A stretch of 64,000 bases of DNA. Origin: Salipiger sp. CCB-MM3. GTDB lineage: Bacteria > Pseudomonadota > Alphaproteobacteria > Rhodobacterales > Rhodobacteraceae. Position 1 is the stretch's first letter, and every line of letters starts with the position of its first letter. This document shows positions 1 through 8,392 of the stretch, in pieces. Where the stretch lies: contig NZ_CP014596.1 of assembly GCF_001687105.1 (NCBI RefSeq), positions 923,501 through 987,500 of the forward strand, given 5' to 3'. The notes under the pieces are model-generated. The model worked only from the letters and a program-made list of their open reading frames with translations. It did not search any database and was not told the DNA's origin. The translations under genes and the position numbers were made by a program.

Positions 1-594
1 TTGTCTTCGCTGATCGTCACCATGGCCGGGGACTCGGTCGTGCTGGTGGCGATCATCGTCGGGCTGGTCTGCCTGATCATGGGCATGGGCCTGCCGACCA
101 CCGCCGCCTACGTGCTGGTGGCCGCGGTGCTTGCTCCGGCGATGACCGCCGTGGGGGTCGACCCGCTGGCCGCGCATCTCTTCGTCTTCTACTTCGCCAC
201 GATCTCGGTGATCACCCCGCCGGTCTGCGTCGCGGTCTTCGTCGGCTCGGGCATCGCCAACACCAACTGGCTGCCCGCCGCAGGCGAGGCGGTGCGGCTT
301 GGCGCGGTGACCTATCTGGTGCCCTTCCTGCTGCTGCTCTACCCGGGCATGACCATGTCGGGCGGCCTCGTCGGGATCGTCGAGGCGGCAGCCGCGGGCA
401 TGGCGCTGGTGCTGGCGGTGCCGGCGCTGCTGAGCGGCACGCCCCTCACCGGCAGGCGCGGCCTCGACATCCTGCTGCTTCTGCTGGTCATTGCGCTGGC
501 GATCTGGCCGATGCTGATCACGCCGTTCCTGGCGCTGGCGATCTTCTTCGGCGCCCGCGCGGTGGGCCGCGCACAGGGGAGGGCGATGGCATGA
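1..594 (+). CDS. TRAP transporter fused permease, C-terminal part
   Basis: This is the C-terminal ~197 residues of a TRAP transporter permease; the 5' end lies outside the window. TRAP permeases import small organic acids across the inner membrane with a periplasmic binding protein, using an ion gradient. The sequence is almost wholly hydrophobic. It carries the DctM-like stretch GLPTTAAYVLVAAVLAP followed by ATISVITPPVCVAVFVGSGIA, typical of the 4TM/12TM fused (TAXI-associated) class, and further helices follow. Its stop overlaps the start of the AtuA-like gene by 4 nt (ATGA), so the two are co-translated and the TRAP system probably feeds that pathway. The substrate is unknown. Confidence 0.88.
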   Translation: MSSLIVTMAGDSVVLVAIIVGLVCLIMGMGLPTTAAYVLVAAVLAPAMTAVGVDPLAAHLFVFYFATISVITPPVCVAVFVGSGIANTNWLPAAGEAVRLGAVTYLVPFLLLLYPGMTMSGGLVGIVEAAAAGMALVLAVPALLSGTPLTGRRGLDILLLLLVIALAIWPMLITPFLALAIFFGARAVGRAQGRAMA

Positions 595-1928
595 GCATGG
601 TCCGCATTGGTACCGGCGCGGGCTTTCAGGGAGACCGCATTGCCCCCGCCGTCGATCTCGCCGAGCGCGGCGAGCTGGACTTCCTGGTCTTCGAATGCCT
701 CGCCGAGCGCACCATCGCGCTGGCGCAGCAGGCACGGCTGGCCGATCCCGGCGCCGGGTTCGATCCGCTGCTCGAGCGCCGCATGCGTGCCGTGCTGCCC
801 GCCTGTGCCCGCAATGGTACGCGCATCGTCACCAACATGGGCGCGGCCAACCCCCGCGCCGCTGCCGAGCGCACGCGCGCCGTGGTGCGCGAGCTGGGCC
901 TGCCGCTGACCGTGGCGGCGGTGACCGGCGACGATGTGCTGCCCCTCATCGGCGACTGCATCCTGACCGAGACCGGCGCCCCGGCGCGGGCGCTCGGGGA
1001 GCGGCTGATCTCGGCCAACGCCTATATCGGTGTCGCGGGCATCGTCGAGGCGCTGGACGCCGGAGCCGACATCGTGATCTGCGGCCGGGCCTCGGATCCC
1101 GCACTCTTCCTTGCGCCGCTGGTGCACCGCTTCGGCTGGGCGATGGACGACTGGGAGCGGCTCGGACGCGGCACGCTTGTCGGGCACCTGCTGGAGTGCT
1201 CTGCCCAGATCACCGGCGGCTATTTCGCCGATCCGGGGGTCAAGGACGTGCCGGATCTCGCAGACGTCGGCTTTCCGCTGGCGGAGGTCTCGGACGACGG
1301 CAACGCGGTGATCACCAAGCTGCCCGGCACCGGGGGGCTGGTCAGCCGCGCCACCTGCACCGAGCAGCTGCTTTATGAAATCCATGACCCGGCCCGCTAC
1401 ATGCAGCCCGACGTGGTGGCCGACTTCTCGCAGGTCGAGCTCGAGGAGATCGGCGTCGACCGGGTGCGCGTCACCGGTGGGTCGGGGCATCCTGCGACGG
1501 GCGAGCTCAAGGTTTCGGTCGGCTACCGCGACGGTTGGCGTGGCGAGGGGCAGATCTCCTATGCTGGTGCCAATTGCGTTGCGCGGGGGCGGCTGGCCGC
1601 CGGGTTGGTGCGGCAGCGCCTGTCGGAATGGGGCAGTCGGATCCTCGAAGAGCGCACCGATCTCATCGGTCTCGATGCGGTGGCTCCTGGTGCCGCCCGC
1701 GCGGCGACCGAGCCAAGCGAGGTGCGACTGCGCGTCGCCGCACGCTGCGCTGATCAAGAAACCGCACTGCGGGTCGGCGAGGAGGTCGAGAGCCTCTACC
1801 TTTGTGGTCCGGCCGGTGGTGGTGGCGTCAGCCGCGCGCATCGCGAGATCATAGCCGTTGCCTCGGCGCTCCTCCCCGCCGCATCGGTCACGGTGCGAAG
1901 CGAACTTTCGGAGACGCTCGATGCCTGA
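591..1928 (+). CDS. AtuA-like (DUF1446) acyclic terpene utilization family protein
   Basis: A 445-residue DUF1446 protein. The family is named after AtuA of the Pseudomonas citronellol/geraniol degradation cluster, but the reaction is not established. Family stretches visible are RIGTGAGFQGDR at the N-terminus, LDFLVFECLAERTI near residue 25, TNMGAANP near 80 and a Gly-rich GPAGGGGV near the C-terminus. The start is supported by a purine-rich SD (GGGGAGGG) eight bases upstream, and it overlaps the TRAP permease stop by 4 nt. The small downstream gene encodes the domain that some AtuA relatives carry fused at the C-terminus, so this is the split form. A role in degrading a carboxylic acid imported by the TRAP system is inference. 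Confidence 0.85.
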   Translation: MSMVRIGTGAGFQGDRIAPAVDLAERGELDFLVFECLAERTIALAQQARLADPGAGFDPLLERRMRAVLPACARNGTRIVTNMGAANPRAAAERTRAVVRELGLPLTVAAVTGDDVLPLIGDCILTETGAPARALGERLISANAYIGVAGIVEALDAGADIVICGRASDPALFLAPLVHRFGWAMDDWERLGRGTLVGHLLECSAQITGGYFADPGVKDVPDLADVGFPLAEVSDDGNAVITKLPGTGGLVSRATCTEQLLYEIHDPARYMQPDVVADFSQVELEEIGVDRVRVTGGSGHPATGELKVSVGYRDGWRGEGQISYAGANCVARGRLAAGLVRQRLSEWGSRILEERTDLIGLDAVAPGAARAATEPSEVRLRVAARCADQETALRVGEEVESLYLCGPAGGGGVSRAHREIIAVASALLPAASVTVRSELSETLDA

Positions 1929-1964
1929 GCGTCTCGCGATCCCGGCAAGCCGAAGGACACAGCA

Positions 1965-2264
1965 ATGAAACTGCACCAGATTGCCCATGCCCGCACCGGC
2001 GACAAAGGCGATGTCTCGAACATCTCGGTGATCGCCTACCGCCCCGAGGACTGGCCGCTGATCCAGCGCGAAGTCACCCAGCAGCGCGTGGCAAGGCACA
2101 TGGGTGACGTTGCGCCCGAGGATGTGACGCGCTATGCGCTGCCGCAACTGCACGCCCTGAACTTCGTGATCCGCGGCGCCCTGACGGGAGGGGTCACCCG
2201 CTCCTTGGCGCTGGATGCGCATGGCAAGTGTCTCGCGTCGGTGCTGCTTGAGATGGAGATCTGA
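1965..2264 (+). CDS. AtuA-associated small protein (AtuA-like ferredoxin-fold domain)
   Basis: A 99-residue protein starting MKLHQIAHARTGDKGD, the hallmark start of the AtuA-like ferredoxin-fold domain. In many bacteria this domain is the C-terminal part of a long AtuA protein; here it is a separate gene 36 bp after the DUF1446 gene. GAAGGA upstream of the ATG serves as RBS. The two products probably form one complex. No catalytic residues are known for this domain. A strong intrinsic terminator lies about 140 bp downstream and closes the operon. Confidence 0.82.
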   Translation: MKLHQIAHARTGDKGDVSNISVIAYRPEDWPLIQREVTQQRVARHMGDVAPEDVTRYALPQLHALNFVIRGALTGGVTRSLALDAHGKCLASVLLEMEI

Positions 2265-2401
2265 AACTTTCGTCGACTGCTCCGGGTGTGCAAAACCGCT
2301 GCACCCCGAGCAATCGCGAGCCTGCGCACTGGCGAAAAACACCGCCATGTTTCGAAACCCAAGAGGCATGCTTCAATGATGTAAGCTGCTTTCGGAATTG
2401 A

Positions 2402-2435
2402 AACGGCCCCGGGAGCGATCCCGGGGCCGTTCTTT
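2402..2435. terminator. Intrinsic terminator between convergent genes
   Basis: A perfect 13-bp GC-rich inverted repeat (AACGGCCCCGGGA / TCCCGGGGCCGTT, loop GCGA) followed by a T-rich stretch. It lies between the AtuA operon on the plus strand and the potC-like gene on the minus strand, and could serve both. Confidence 0.85.
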
Positions 2436-2484
2436 GCATTGAGCGACGACGCGATGAGCCGCCGCGCTTGTTGGGGATTGCCAG

Positions 2485-3354
2485 TCAGGCCACGGCCTCA
2501 CGGGCATCTGCTTCGCGAGCAACCTTCTGCTGCACGTATTTGCGCTTCTGCTCGCGGCGTTTGTACCACTCGAACGCCAGCGCCGAGACGATTGTCAGGA
2601 TCACAATCACCGTTGCCAGTGCGCTGATTGTCGGCGAAGAACCCATGCGAACCCGGGAGGCAAGCACGGTCGTCAGGGTCTTGTCCGCGAGAATTGCAAA
2701 GGTCGTGGCATTGAAGTTCTCGAACGAGGACAGAAACGCGAGCACGGCCGAGGACAGCAGCGCGGGCCGCAGGTAAGGCAGAAGGACATGGCGGAAAACC
2801 TTGGGATAGGTTGCGCCAAGGTCCAGCGCGGCTTCTTCCTGTGCCCGGTCAAACCGTTGCAGGCGGGCGAGGATGACCAGCATGCAATAGGACGAGATAT
2901 AGGTGGAATGCGCCAGGATCGTCAGCACCGTCCCATTGTAGAGCCAGGATCGCGCATTCAGCAGTCCGGCGAAGTCGCGCCAGAATACGACCGTCGAGAT
3001 GCCAAGCACGATGCCGGGTGCCAGGACTGGGACCACCACAATGAAGTAATAGAAGGTCCGTGACGACCGGTAGACCTGCGTCATGACCAGCGCCCCTGCA
3101 AGGCCGACCGGAACGGCGATGGCGACAACGCCGAGGCCGATGATGACGGAGGTCTGCAGACCTTCGATCATTTCCCGGTCGTTCGCGAGTTCGATGAACC
3201 ACCGGAACGTGAAGCCTTCGATCGGCCAGACCTGCGGATAGCTCGGGGTGTTGAAGGCGGACAGCGCCATCACCGCCAGAGGTCCGAGAAGGAAAACGAA
3301 GAAGGCGGCGAGGTAGAGGCTGACCATCCAGCCGGTAACGTATTTCTCGTTCAT
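2485..3354 (-). CDS. Polyamine-type ABC transporter permease (PotC-like)
   Basis: A 289-residue inner-membrane permease of the PotC family (import of spermidine, putrescine or related solutes). Start MNEKYVTGWMVSLYLAAFFV contains the first membrane helix. The EAA-type loop EEAALDLGATYPKVFRHVLLP near residue 190 contacts the ATPase. The start was chosen because its ATG overlaps the stop of the upstream PotB frame (ATGA), normal for this operon; a longer open frame upstream is the PotB frame read out of register. The gene is intact, but its upstream partners potB and potA are both broken by insertion sequences, so the transporter is very likely non-functional. Confidence 0.85.
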   Translation of the reverse strand: MNEKYVTGWMVSLYLAAFFVFLLGPLAVMALSAFNTPSYPQVWPIEGFTFRWFIELANDREMIEGLQTSVIIGLGVVAIAVPVGLAGALVMTQVYRSSRTFYYFIVVVPVLAPGIVLGISTVVFWRDFAGLLNARSWLYNGTVLTILAHSTYISSYCMLVILARLQRFDRAQEEAALDLGATYPKVFRHVLLPYLRPALLSSAVLAFLSSFENFNATTFAILADKTLTTVLASRVRMGSSPTISALATVIVILTIVSALAFEWYKRREQKRKYVQQKVAREADAREAVA

Positions 3355-3779
3355 TTGGTGATCTCCCCGAGTTTGAGACCTGCCAGCTTCAGTCCGCCGA
3401 GAACCAGCACGAAACATCCGATCAGCAAGGCAAAGGCATAGGCTGCACCCTGTGGCCAGTCGAAGAGCTGGTAGAAGCGATCGTAGACGATAGGCGTGAA
3501 CCACAGCGAATTCGGGCCACCCAGAACCATGGGAGTGGCCACCGCGCCCGCGGTCAGCATGAAGGTCAGAGTCATGCCGGATCCGATCCCCGGCTTGGCA
3601 TGGGGCATGACCACGAACAGGTGGATGTGCCACCAAGGTGCGCCAAGGTCGCGCGCGGCCTCGATCTGGTTGTGATCCTGAGCCTCGATCGCGTTGTAGA
3701 GGGTGAAGATCATCAGCAGCAGGTGCGAATAGCACAGCGCGATATTGAGCTGACCCCATCGAGTGGTCCGGGTTAAATG

Positions 3780-4607
3780 CTAATGCATGGTCGGCCTTCG
3801 ATCTATGGGGATGAAGGTCTCCGGTGCCGGTGTCCGATATCCAAGAGCGCTATGCGGCCGAGCGGTGTTGTAGTGCTTTCGCCATTGTTCGATGAGGATT
3901 TGCGCCTCCCTCAACGAGTAGAAGACCTCGCCATTGAGGAGTTCGTCCCTGAACCTGCTGTTGAAGCTCTCGCAATAACCGTTCTCCCAGGGTGACCCCG
4001 GCTCGATGTACGCGGTCTTCGCCCCCACCAGCTCGATCCAGTCGCGCACCTTCTGCGCGATGAACTCCGGGCCGTTGTCGGACCGGATGAACCGCGGCGG
4101 GCCGCGCTGGATGAAGAGATCGGTCAGGGCGTCCAGGACATCGGTGGAGTTCAGTCGCCTGTCGACACGGATCATTAACGCCTCCCGCGTATATTCATCG
4201 AGGATGTTGAGCGTCCGGTAGGTCCGGCCGTCACTGGTCCGGTCCTGCACGAAGTCGTAGGACCAGACGTGGTTGGGGTGCTCGGGCTTCAGCCGCACGC
4301 AAGAGCCATCGTCCAGCCAGAGCCTGCCGCGCTTCTTCTGCTTGTGTGGGACGACCTTGAGCCCTTCGCGCCGCCAAATGCGCGCCACCCGCTTGTGGTT
4401 CACCTGCCAGCCGGCACGCCGCAGCAGCACGGCGACCCGGCGGTAGCCGTAGCGGCCATACTCCCGGGCCAGATCGATGACGTCGGCGGTCAGCCGCGCC
4501 TCGTCTTCCCGGCCCTGTGGTGGCTTGCGCTGCGTGGAGCGGTGTTGGCCGAGCACCCGGCAGGCCCGGCGTTCGGAGATGCCGAGTGTCTCGCACACAT
4601 GCTCCAC
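3780..4607 (-). CDS. IS3-family transposase OrfB (DDE integrase core), copy 1
   Basis: A 275-residue catalytic half of the transposase. The rve integrase core shows the DDE triad in SYDFVQD, IRSDNGPEFI and WENGYCESFNSRFRDELLN; an HTH-like region precedes it. In IS3 elements OrfB is normally made as an OrfAB fusion by -1 ribosomal frameshifting, so the ATG given here is only the first in-frame ATG. Relative to the other copies it has one extra Val (VVPHKQ) and MEHVCETLG instead of MEHVRQTLG. Confidence 0.9.
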   Translation of the reverse strand: MEHVCETLGISERRACRVLGQHRSTQRKPPQGREDEARLTADVIDLAREYGRYGYRRVAVLLRRAGWQVNHKRVARIWRREGLKVVPHKQKKRGRLWLDDGSCVRLKPEHPNHVWSYDFVQDRTSDGRTYRTLNILDEYTREALMIRVDRRLNSTDVLDALTDLFIQRGPPRFIRSDNGPEFIAQKVRDWIELVGAKTAYIEPGSPWENGYCESFNSRFRDELLNGEVFYSLREAQILIEQWRKHYNTARPHSALGYRTPAPETFIPIDRRPTMH

Positions 4608-4630
4608 GCATTCGCGGCGGCGCGAAGGGC

Positions 4631-4909
4631 TTAGAAGTTTCCCTGGGCAGCCTCGGTCAGGATCAGCTTCTCGAGCGTCAGGTCAGATACCGCCCGCCGC
4701 AGCCTCAGGTTCTCCTTCTCGAGTTCCTTCAGCCGCGACAACTGTGCCCGGTTCATCCCACCATACTGCTTCCGCCACCGGTAAAAGGTATGCTGCGATA
4801 TCCCGATCTGCCGCACCGCATCGGCCATCGACAGGCCCTGGCCATGCAACACCTCGACCTGACGCAGCTTGGTGACAATGTCTTCCGGCTTCTCACGCTT
4901 TCCAGCCAT
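4631..4909 (-). CDS. IS3-family transposase OrfA, copy 1
   Basis: A 92-residue HTH protein (MAGKREKPEDIVTKLRQVEV; helix-turn-helix MADAVRQIGISQHTFYRWRK; leucine-zipper-like LKELEKENLRLRRAVSDL). It binds the IS ends and supplies the N-terminal part of the frameshifted OrfAB transposase. It is identical in all three copies in this window. Confidence 0.92.
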   Translation of the reverse strand: MAGKREKPEDIVTKLRQVEVLHGQGLSMADAVRQIGISQHTFYRWRKQYGGMNRAQLSRLKELEKENLRLRRAVSDLTLEKLILTEAAQGNF

Positions 4910-5596
4910 TCCGTAGTCCTCCTGTTCGCCGAAATCCTATCGGATTTCAGGCTTCGTGGGTGGACCACTTCAAAGGGGCTGGCTCAATATAGAGCGCCGC
5001 ATTCGCCCCTAGGAAATCTATCGGCGCGTTGATGAGGCCCAACCAGTCCAGCAGGTTGTTCATGAAGCCGTTCTCGGCCAGCATGATGCGGAACGCGAAG
5101 GCGCGCAGGATGTCGTTAACCCAGTAGGGAATGATGAGCAGCAGCAGGACGATCCGCAGCTTTTGCGACGTCGCCGACTGCGCCATATAGTAGGACACCG
5201 GGTAGCAGATTGCGAAGGTCAACAGCGTCAGCAGGATCGAGATGCCGATGGTCATCAGGAAGCTGCGCAGGTGCAGCCAGTTCAGGCTGCTTGTGTCCGT
5301 CGTGCTGCCGAAAATGAGCTTGCGGTAGTTGTCCAGCGTATAGACGTCTTCCGGGCCGCCGACCTTCGACGGGGGCAGCTTGTGATGAAACGACAGGTCG
5401 ACCATGTAGACCATCGGCATGACGATGGTCAGGATGACCCAGAACGCGACCGCGAGCACAAGATAGCCGCCGACGAGCACCCCGTTGCGGCGGAAGAATC
5501 CGATTTCCCCGTCCTGTCCATTCCTGTCGAAGCGGTACAGCGAAAAGAAGATCGCGAGAACGACGAGCGTCGCCATGAAGGTGATAGCAAGGTTGC

Positions 5597-5976
5597 TCAT
5601 GCGGCCCCCGCCAGTTGGCCGGCCCCGTCAGGCAGGACGATGGCGTTTGTGCTGGAGAAATGCGCCGTAATGCGGTCGCCCTCGTTGGGCAGCATCCCGA
5701 AATCGGCAGCGATGAGCGTTGCAGCCATTCCGGTGTTTGATGGCGTGCGCAGGCCAAGGTGGGTGACGCTACCCTCGAAGGCGCGCTCCTCGACGGTCGC
5801 CTCGAGCCCACAGTCGCAGCCCTCGGAAGACAGCTGCATCAGTTCGGGACGCACGAATAGGGTCGCGCGGTCGCCGATGCTGAACGGAGACGTCGCCCTG
5901 CCCGAAAGACGGCCCAGCGGCGTATCGAGACGGATCATGTTGCCCTCGATGCCGATTACGGTGCCGGGAACGGCGT
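5597..5976 (-). pseudogene. PotA-like ABC ATPase, C-terminal fragment (TOBE domain)
   Basis: About 126 in-frame codons remain, running in from the IS edge at 5976 and ending in a stop that overlaps the potB start. The remaining part is the regulatory TOBE-type domain (VPGTVIGIEGNMIRLDTPLG, FVRPELMQL, FEGSVTHLGLRT). The ATPase domain with Walker A, signature and Walker B motifs is missing; the far side of the IS carries an unrelated TniQ fragment. The 5' part was therefore lost or moved, not merely interrupted. The stretch cannot encode a working ATPase. Confidence 0.85.
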
Positions 5977-6010
5977 TGAGCTGACCCCATCGAGTGGTCC
6001 GGGTTAAATG

Positions 6011-6835
6011 CTAATGCATGGTCGGCCTTCGATCTATGGGGATGAAAGTCTCCGGTGCCGGTGTCCGATATCCAAGAGCGCTATGCGGCCGAGCGGTGTT
6101 GTAGTGCTTTCGCCATTGTTCGATGAGGATTTGCGCCTCCCTCAACGAGTAGAAGACCTCGCCATTGAGGAGTTCGTCCCTGAACCTGCTGTTGAAGCTC
6201 TCGCAATAACCGTTCTCCCAGGGTGACCCCGGCTCGATGTACGCGGTCTTCGCCCCCACCAACTCGATCCAGTCGCGCACCTTCTGCGCGATGAACTCCG
6301 GGCCGTTGTCGGACCGGATGAACCGCGGCGGGCCGCGCTGGATGAAGAGATCGGTCAGGGCGTCCAGGACATCGGTGGAGTTCAGTCGCCTGTCGACACG
6401 GATCATTAACGCCTCCCGCGTATATTCATCGAGGATGTTGAGCGTCCGGTAGGTCCGGCCGTCACTGGTCCGGTCCTGCACGAAGTCGTAGGACCAGACG
6501 TGGTTGGGGTGCTCGGGCTTCAGCCGCACGCAAGAGCCATCGTCCAGCCAGAGCCTGCCGCGCTTCTTCTGCTTGTGTGGGACCTTGAGCCCTTCGCGCC
6601 GCCAAATGCGCGCCACCCGCTTGTGGTTCACCTGCCAGCCGGCACGCCGCAGCAGCACGGCGACCCGGCGGTAGCCGTAGCGGCCATACTCCCGGGCCAG
6701 ATCGATGACGTCGGCGGTCAGCCGCGCCTCGTCTTCCCGGCCCTGTGGTGGCTTGCGCTGCGTGGAGCGGTGTTGGCCGAGCACCCGGCAGGCCCGGCGT
6801 TCGGAGATGCCGAGTGTCTGGCGCACATGCTCCAC
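6011..6835 (-). CDS. IS3-family transposase OrfB, copy 2
   Basis: A 274-residue DDE transposase, the same as copy 1 apart from the absence of one Val codon and the N-terminal MEHVRQTLG. All three catalytic acidic residues are present (SYDFVQD, SDNGPEF, CESFNSRF). Probably made as an OrfAB frameshift product. Confidence 0.9.
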   Translation of the reverse strand: MEHVRQTLGISERRACRVLGQHRSTQRKPPQGREDEARLTADVIDLAREYGRYGYRRVAVLLRRAGWQVNHKRVARIWRREGLKVPHKQKKRGRLWLDDGSCVRLKPEHPNHVWSYDFVQDRTSDGRTYRTLNILDEYTREALMIRVDRRLNSTDVLDALTDLFIQRGPPRFIRSDNGPEFIAQKVRDWIELVGAKTAYIEPGSPWENGYCESFNSRFRDELLNGEVFYSLREAQILIEQWRKHYNTARPHSALGYRTPAPETFIPIDRRPTMH

Positions 6836-6858
6836 GCATTCGCGGCGGCGCGAAGGGC

Positions 6859-7137
6859 TTAGAAGTTTCCCTGGGCAGCCTCGGTCAGGATCAGCTTCTC
6901 GAGCGTCAGGTCAGATACCGCCCGCCGCAGCCTCAGGTTCTCCTTCTCGAGTTCCTTCAGCCGCGACAACTGTGCCCGGTTCATCCCACCATACTGCTTC
7001 CGCCACCGGTAAAAGGTATGCTGCGATATCCCGATCTGCCGCACCGCATCGGCCATCGACAGGCCCTGGCCATGCAACACCTCGACCTGACGCAGCTTGG
7101 TGACAATGTCTTCCGGCTTCTCACGCTTTCCAGCCAT
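6859..7137 (-). CDS. IS3-family transposase OrfA, copy 2
   Basis: A 92-residue HTH protein identical to the other OrfA copies in the window. Same role: binding of the IS ends and N-terminal part of OrfAB. Confidence 0.92.
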   Translation of the reverse strand: MAGKREKPEDIVTKLRQVEVLHGQGLSMADAVRQIGISQHTFYRWRKQYGGMNRAQLSRLKELEKENLRLRRAVSDLTLEKLILTEAAQGNF

Positions 7138-7214
7138 TCCGTAGTCCTCCTGTTCGCCGAAATCCTATCGGATTTCAGGCTTCGTGGGTGGACCACTTCA
7201 AAGGGGCTGGCTCA

Positions 7215-7546
7215 TCTTCGCGAAGGCAGCAAGGGCAACCCCGCACTTCGGACGTCAGTAACGGACGCACAGGGAAGAGATGGTCCCGAATGCTGCGCTT
7301 GGCCGATCCAACAATCTTGGGTGTCCACTCGCGGAAAACTCCGCCCGGCTGCCCACAAAGGTGGCCGAGAGCCTCCAGACTCGACTGCTCACCCTTAAGC
7401 ACTGCGGTAAAGGGAATCTCGACATCGCGGCCGAAATCAGCTGCGGAGACGCCGCCTACCGCTGCTAGCCGAGACATCGCGGCAAAAGCAGGCTCCCGGT
7501 CGCGGAGCGTGGTGTGAAGTGGAGATCGGAACTGCGGAGTTGTCAT
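7215..7546 (-). pseudogene. TniQ-like protein, N-terminal fragment truncated by IS copy 2
   Basis: About 110 codons (MTTPQFRSPLHTTLRDREPA) run into the IS end, where the frame continues for a few IS codons to a stop. The pattern matches the N-terminal part of TniQ: SRLAAVGGVSAADFGRDV, then IPFTAVLKGEQSSLEALGHL, a W-T-P motif, and the zinc-ribbon-like VRGCPCCLREDE. TniQ/TnsD proteins choose or bind the target site for Tn7- and Tn5053-like transposons. The partner genes tniA and tniB are not recognisable nearby, so this is a relic. Assignment rests on motif pattern alone. Confidence 0.6.
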
Positions 7547-8199
7547 GCAGGTCAGGTATGAGCCGGGCCTTCATCTGTCAAAGGTTCAGGATGTACCCCA
7601 TGCCAAGAAGAGCCGAGGAGGGTTCACTGGCGGCCTCTGAGCCGTGCGGAAAAGGATGCTTGAGCGCCAAAATAGCTCCACGCTTCATCGAGTTGTCCGG
7701 CCGCTGGGCGGGAAACACGAGCTCGCGACAACCGCGAAACCACCCGACGGCTTTTGCGACAGCGGACATTCCCAGCGGAGCCAGCCAAGTCGACCTTACT
7801 GTGCCAGGCGTTCAGGGCAGCTTCGGCCCTTTTCCGTCGCCTGTACTAACGTCATTCGCTGCGGCGCAGCTTCCCAGGACCGGCCATTTGCCGCGGCTGC
7901 GAAGCCGAGGCATGGGCGAACTCACACTGTGCGGACCTTGCGGACATTCGCTGCGCAAGCCAGTAGGTTCTTCGCGGCTGCGGAAAAGCGGCGGTGCTCG
8001 GAAACCGCTAGTCGGGAAATTGCGGGGCGAGAGCACTCCAGGCCATGCATCGCGCAAGGACGCCCACTAGTTATACGGTTACGCCCGCCGGCGCGCCGCC
8101 CGAAACAATGCGGACAGATCCTATCTGAATGCGCTCAAACTGCTGCCCCCCCACCGCACCTTCATCCGAACACGATTTCCTGACACCGCTCAAGTTCAC
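7547..8199. other. Non-coding or decayed stretch
   Basis: No convincing gene is seen on either strand. Open frames of up to 180 codons exist but have no family features and arise from the high GC content. The stretch contains one copy of a short dispersed repeat near 7859-7936. It probably derives from eroded mobile DNA. Confidence 0.5.
7859..7936. repeat. Dispersed ~78-bp repeat, copy A
   Basis: This stretch, beginning CTGCGGCGCAGCTTCCCAGG and ending near GCGAACTCACACTGTGCGGA, is about 80% identical by eye to 16340-16417. Both copies lie in gene-free DNA next to IS ends or relics, which suggests a fragment of a mobile element. Confidence 0.6.
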
Positions 8200-8269
8200 T
8201 TGACAGGTATCAATAGGGGGCTACTCTTGATGGGGACTAGTCTTGGGCGAACTTTCAATGGAGGGCGCA

Positions 8270-8299
8270 ATGTGTGATCCTACTCGTCTTTGCAAATAA
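8270..8299 (+). CDS. Candidate nine-codon leader peptide (MCDPTRLCK)
   Basis: A tiny open frame of nine codons with two Cys, preceded by a strong Shine-Dalgarno sequence (GGAGGG at 8260-8265, four bases before the ATG). Upstream is a possible promoter (TTGACA at 8200-8205, TACTCT at 8222-8227, 16-bp spacer). A strong intrinsic terminator follows at 8323-8359, and the next gene starts at 8393. The layout resembles a transcription-attenuation leader or a short regulatory RNA. No alternative antiterminator stem was demonstrated. The frame is short enough to have arisen by chance. Confidence 0.35.
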   Translation: MCDPTRLCK

Positions 8300-8322
8300 C
8301 GTAAGCCACAATTCCGGGTGGT

Positions 8323-8359
8323 GACAGGCGAAAGACTCCGGCCTTTCGCCTGTCTTTTT
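8323..8359 (+). terminator. Intrinsic terminator upstream of the 8393 gene
   Basis: A perfect 12-bp stem GACAGGCGAAAG / CTTTCGCCTGTC with an 8-nt loop, followed by five T residues on the plus strand. No long gene ends just upstream, so it ends either a short RNA from around 8230 or a leader transcript of the following gene. Confidence 0.8.
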
Positions 8360-8392
8360 GCATGACGTTGTGCCGGGGCATGGCAGATTGTA

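Larger units (their letters stand above)
3746..4986 (-). mobile_element. IS3-family (IS407-like) insertion sequence, copy 1
   Basis: A 1241-bp element with imperfect terminal repeats TGAGCCAGCCCCTTTGAAGTGG and TGAGCTGACCCCATCGAGTGG facing inward, flanked by a 4-bp direct repeat ATAT (3742-3745 and 4987-4990). It contains orfA and orfB on the minus strand. Four-bp duplications and this layout fit the IS407 group of IS3. The clean duplication makes it the most recent undisturbed copy in the window. It carries a 3-bp insertion in orfB relative to the two other copies. Confidence 0.93.
3351..5600 (-). pseudogene. PotB-like ABC permease interrupted by an IS3-family element
   Basis: The N-terminal part (5600 down to 4987, start MSNLAITFMATLVVLAIF) and the C-terminal part (3741 down to 3351, with the EAA loop EAARDLGAPWWHIHLFVVMP) are separated by an IS. 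Removing the IS and one copy of the 4-bp duplication ATAT restores a continuous 334-codon frame across the junction, reading ALYIALCYSHLLLMIF. This shows a single clean insertion into a previously intact gene. The start overlaps the potA-like stop by 4 nt. The insertion falls in the permease core, so the product cannot be functional. Substrate class (polyamine or a similar cation) is inferred from the PotABC-type arrangement. Confidence 0.9.
5977..7214 (-). mobile_element. IS3-family (IS407-like) insertion sequence, copy 2
   Basis: A 1238-bp copy of the same element with both ends intact. Unlike copy 1 the flanks (GGCGT on the left, TCTTC on the right) show no direct repeat, and two unrelated broken genes (potA-like and tniQ-like) abut it. 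This is the signature of recombination between IS copies or of an adjacent deletion after insertion. Confidence 0.92.

Noticed and set aside
339..2369. A 676-codon open frame on the minus strand
   Set aside because: Antisense to the TRAP and AtuA genes, which have recognisable families and proper start signals.
7519..8183. Overlapping plus-strand frames of ~180 codons
   Set aside because: No RBS, no domain, and the region contains dispersed repeat sequence.
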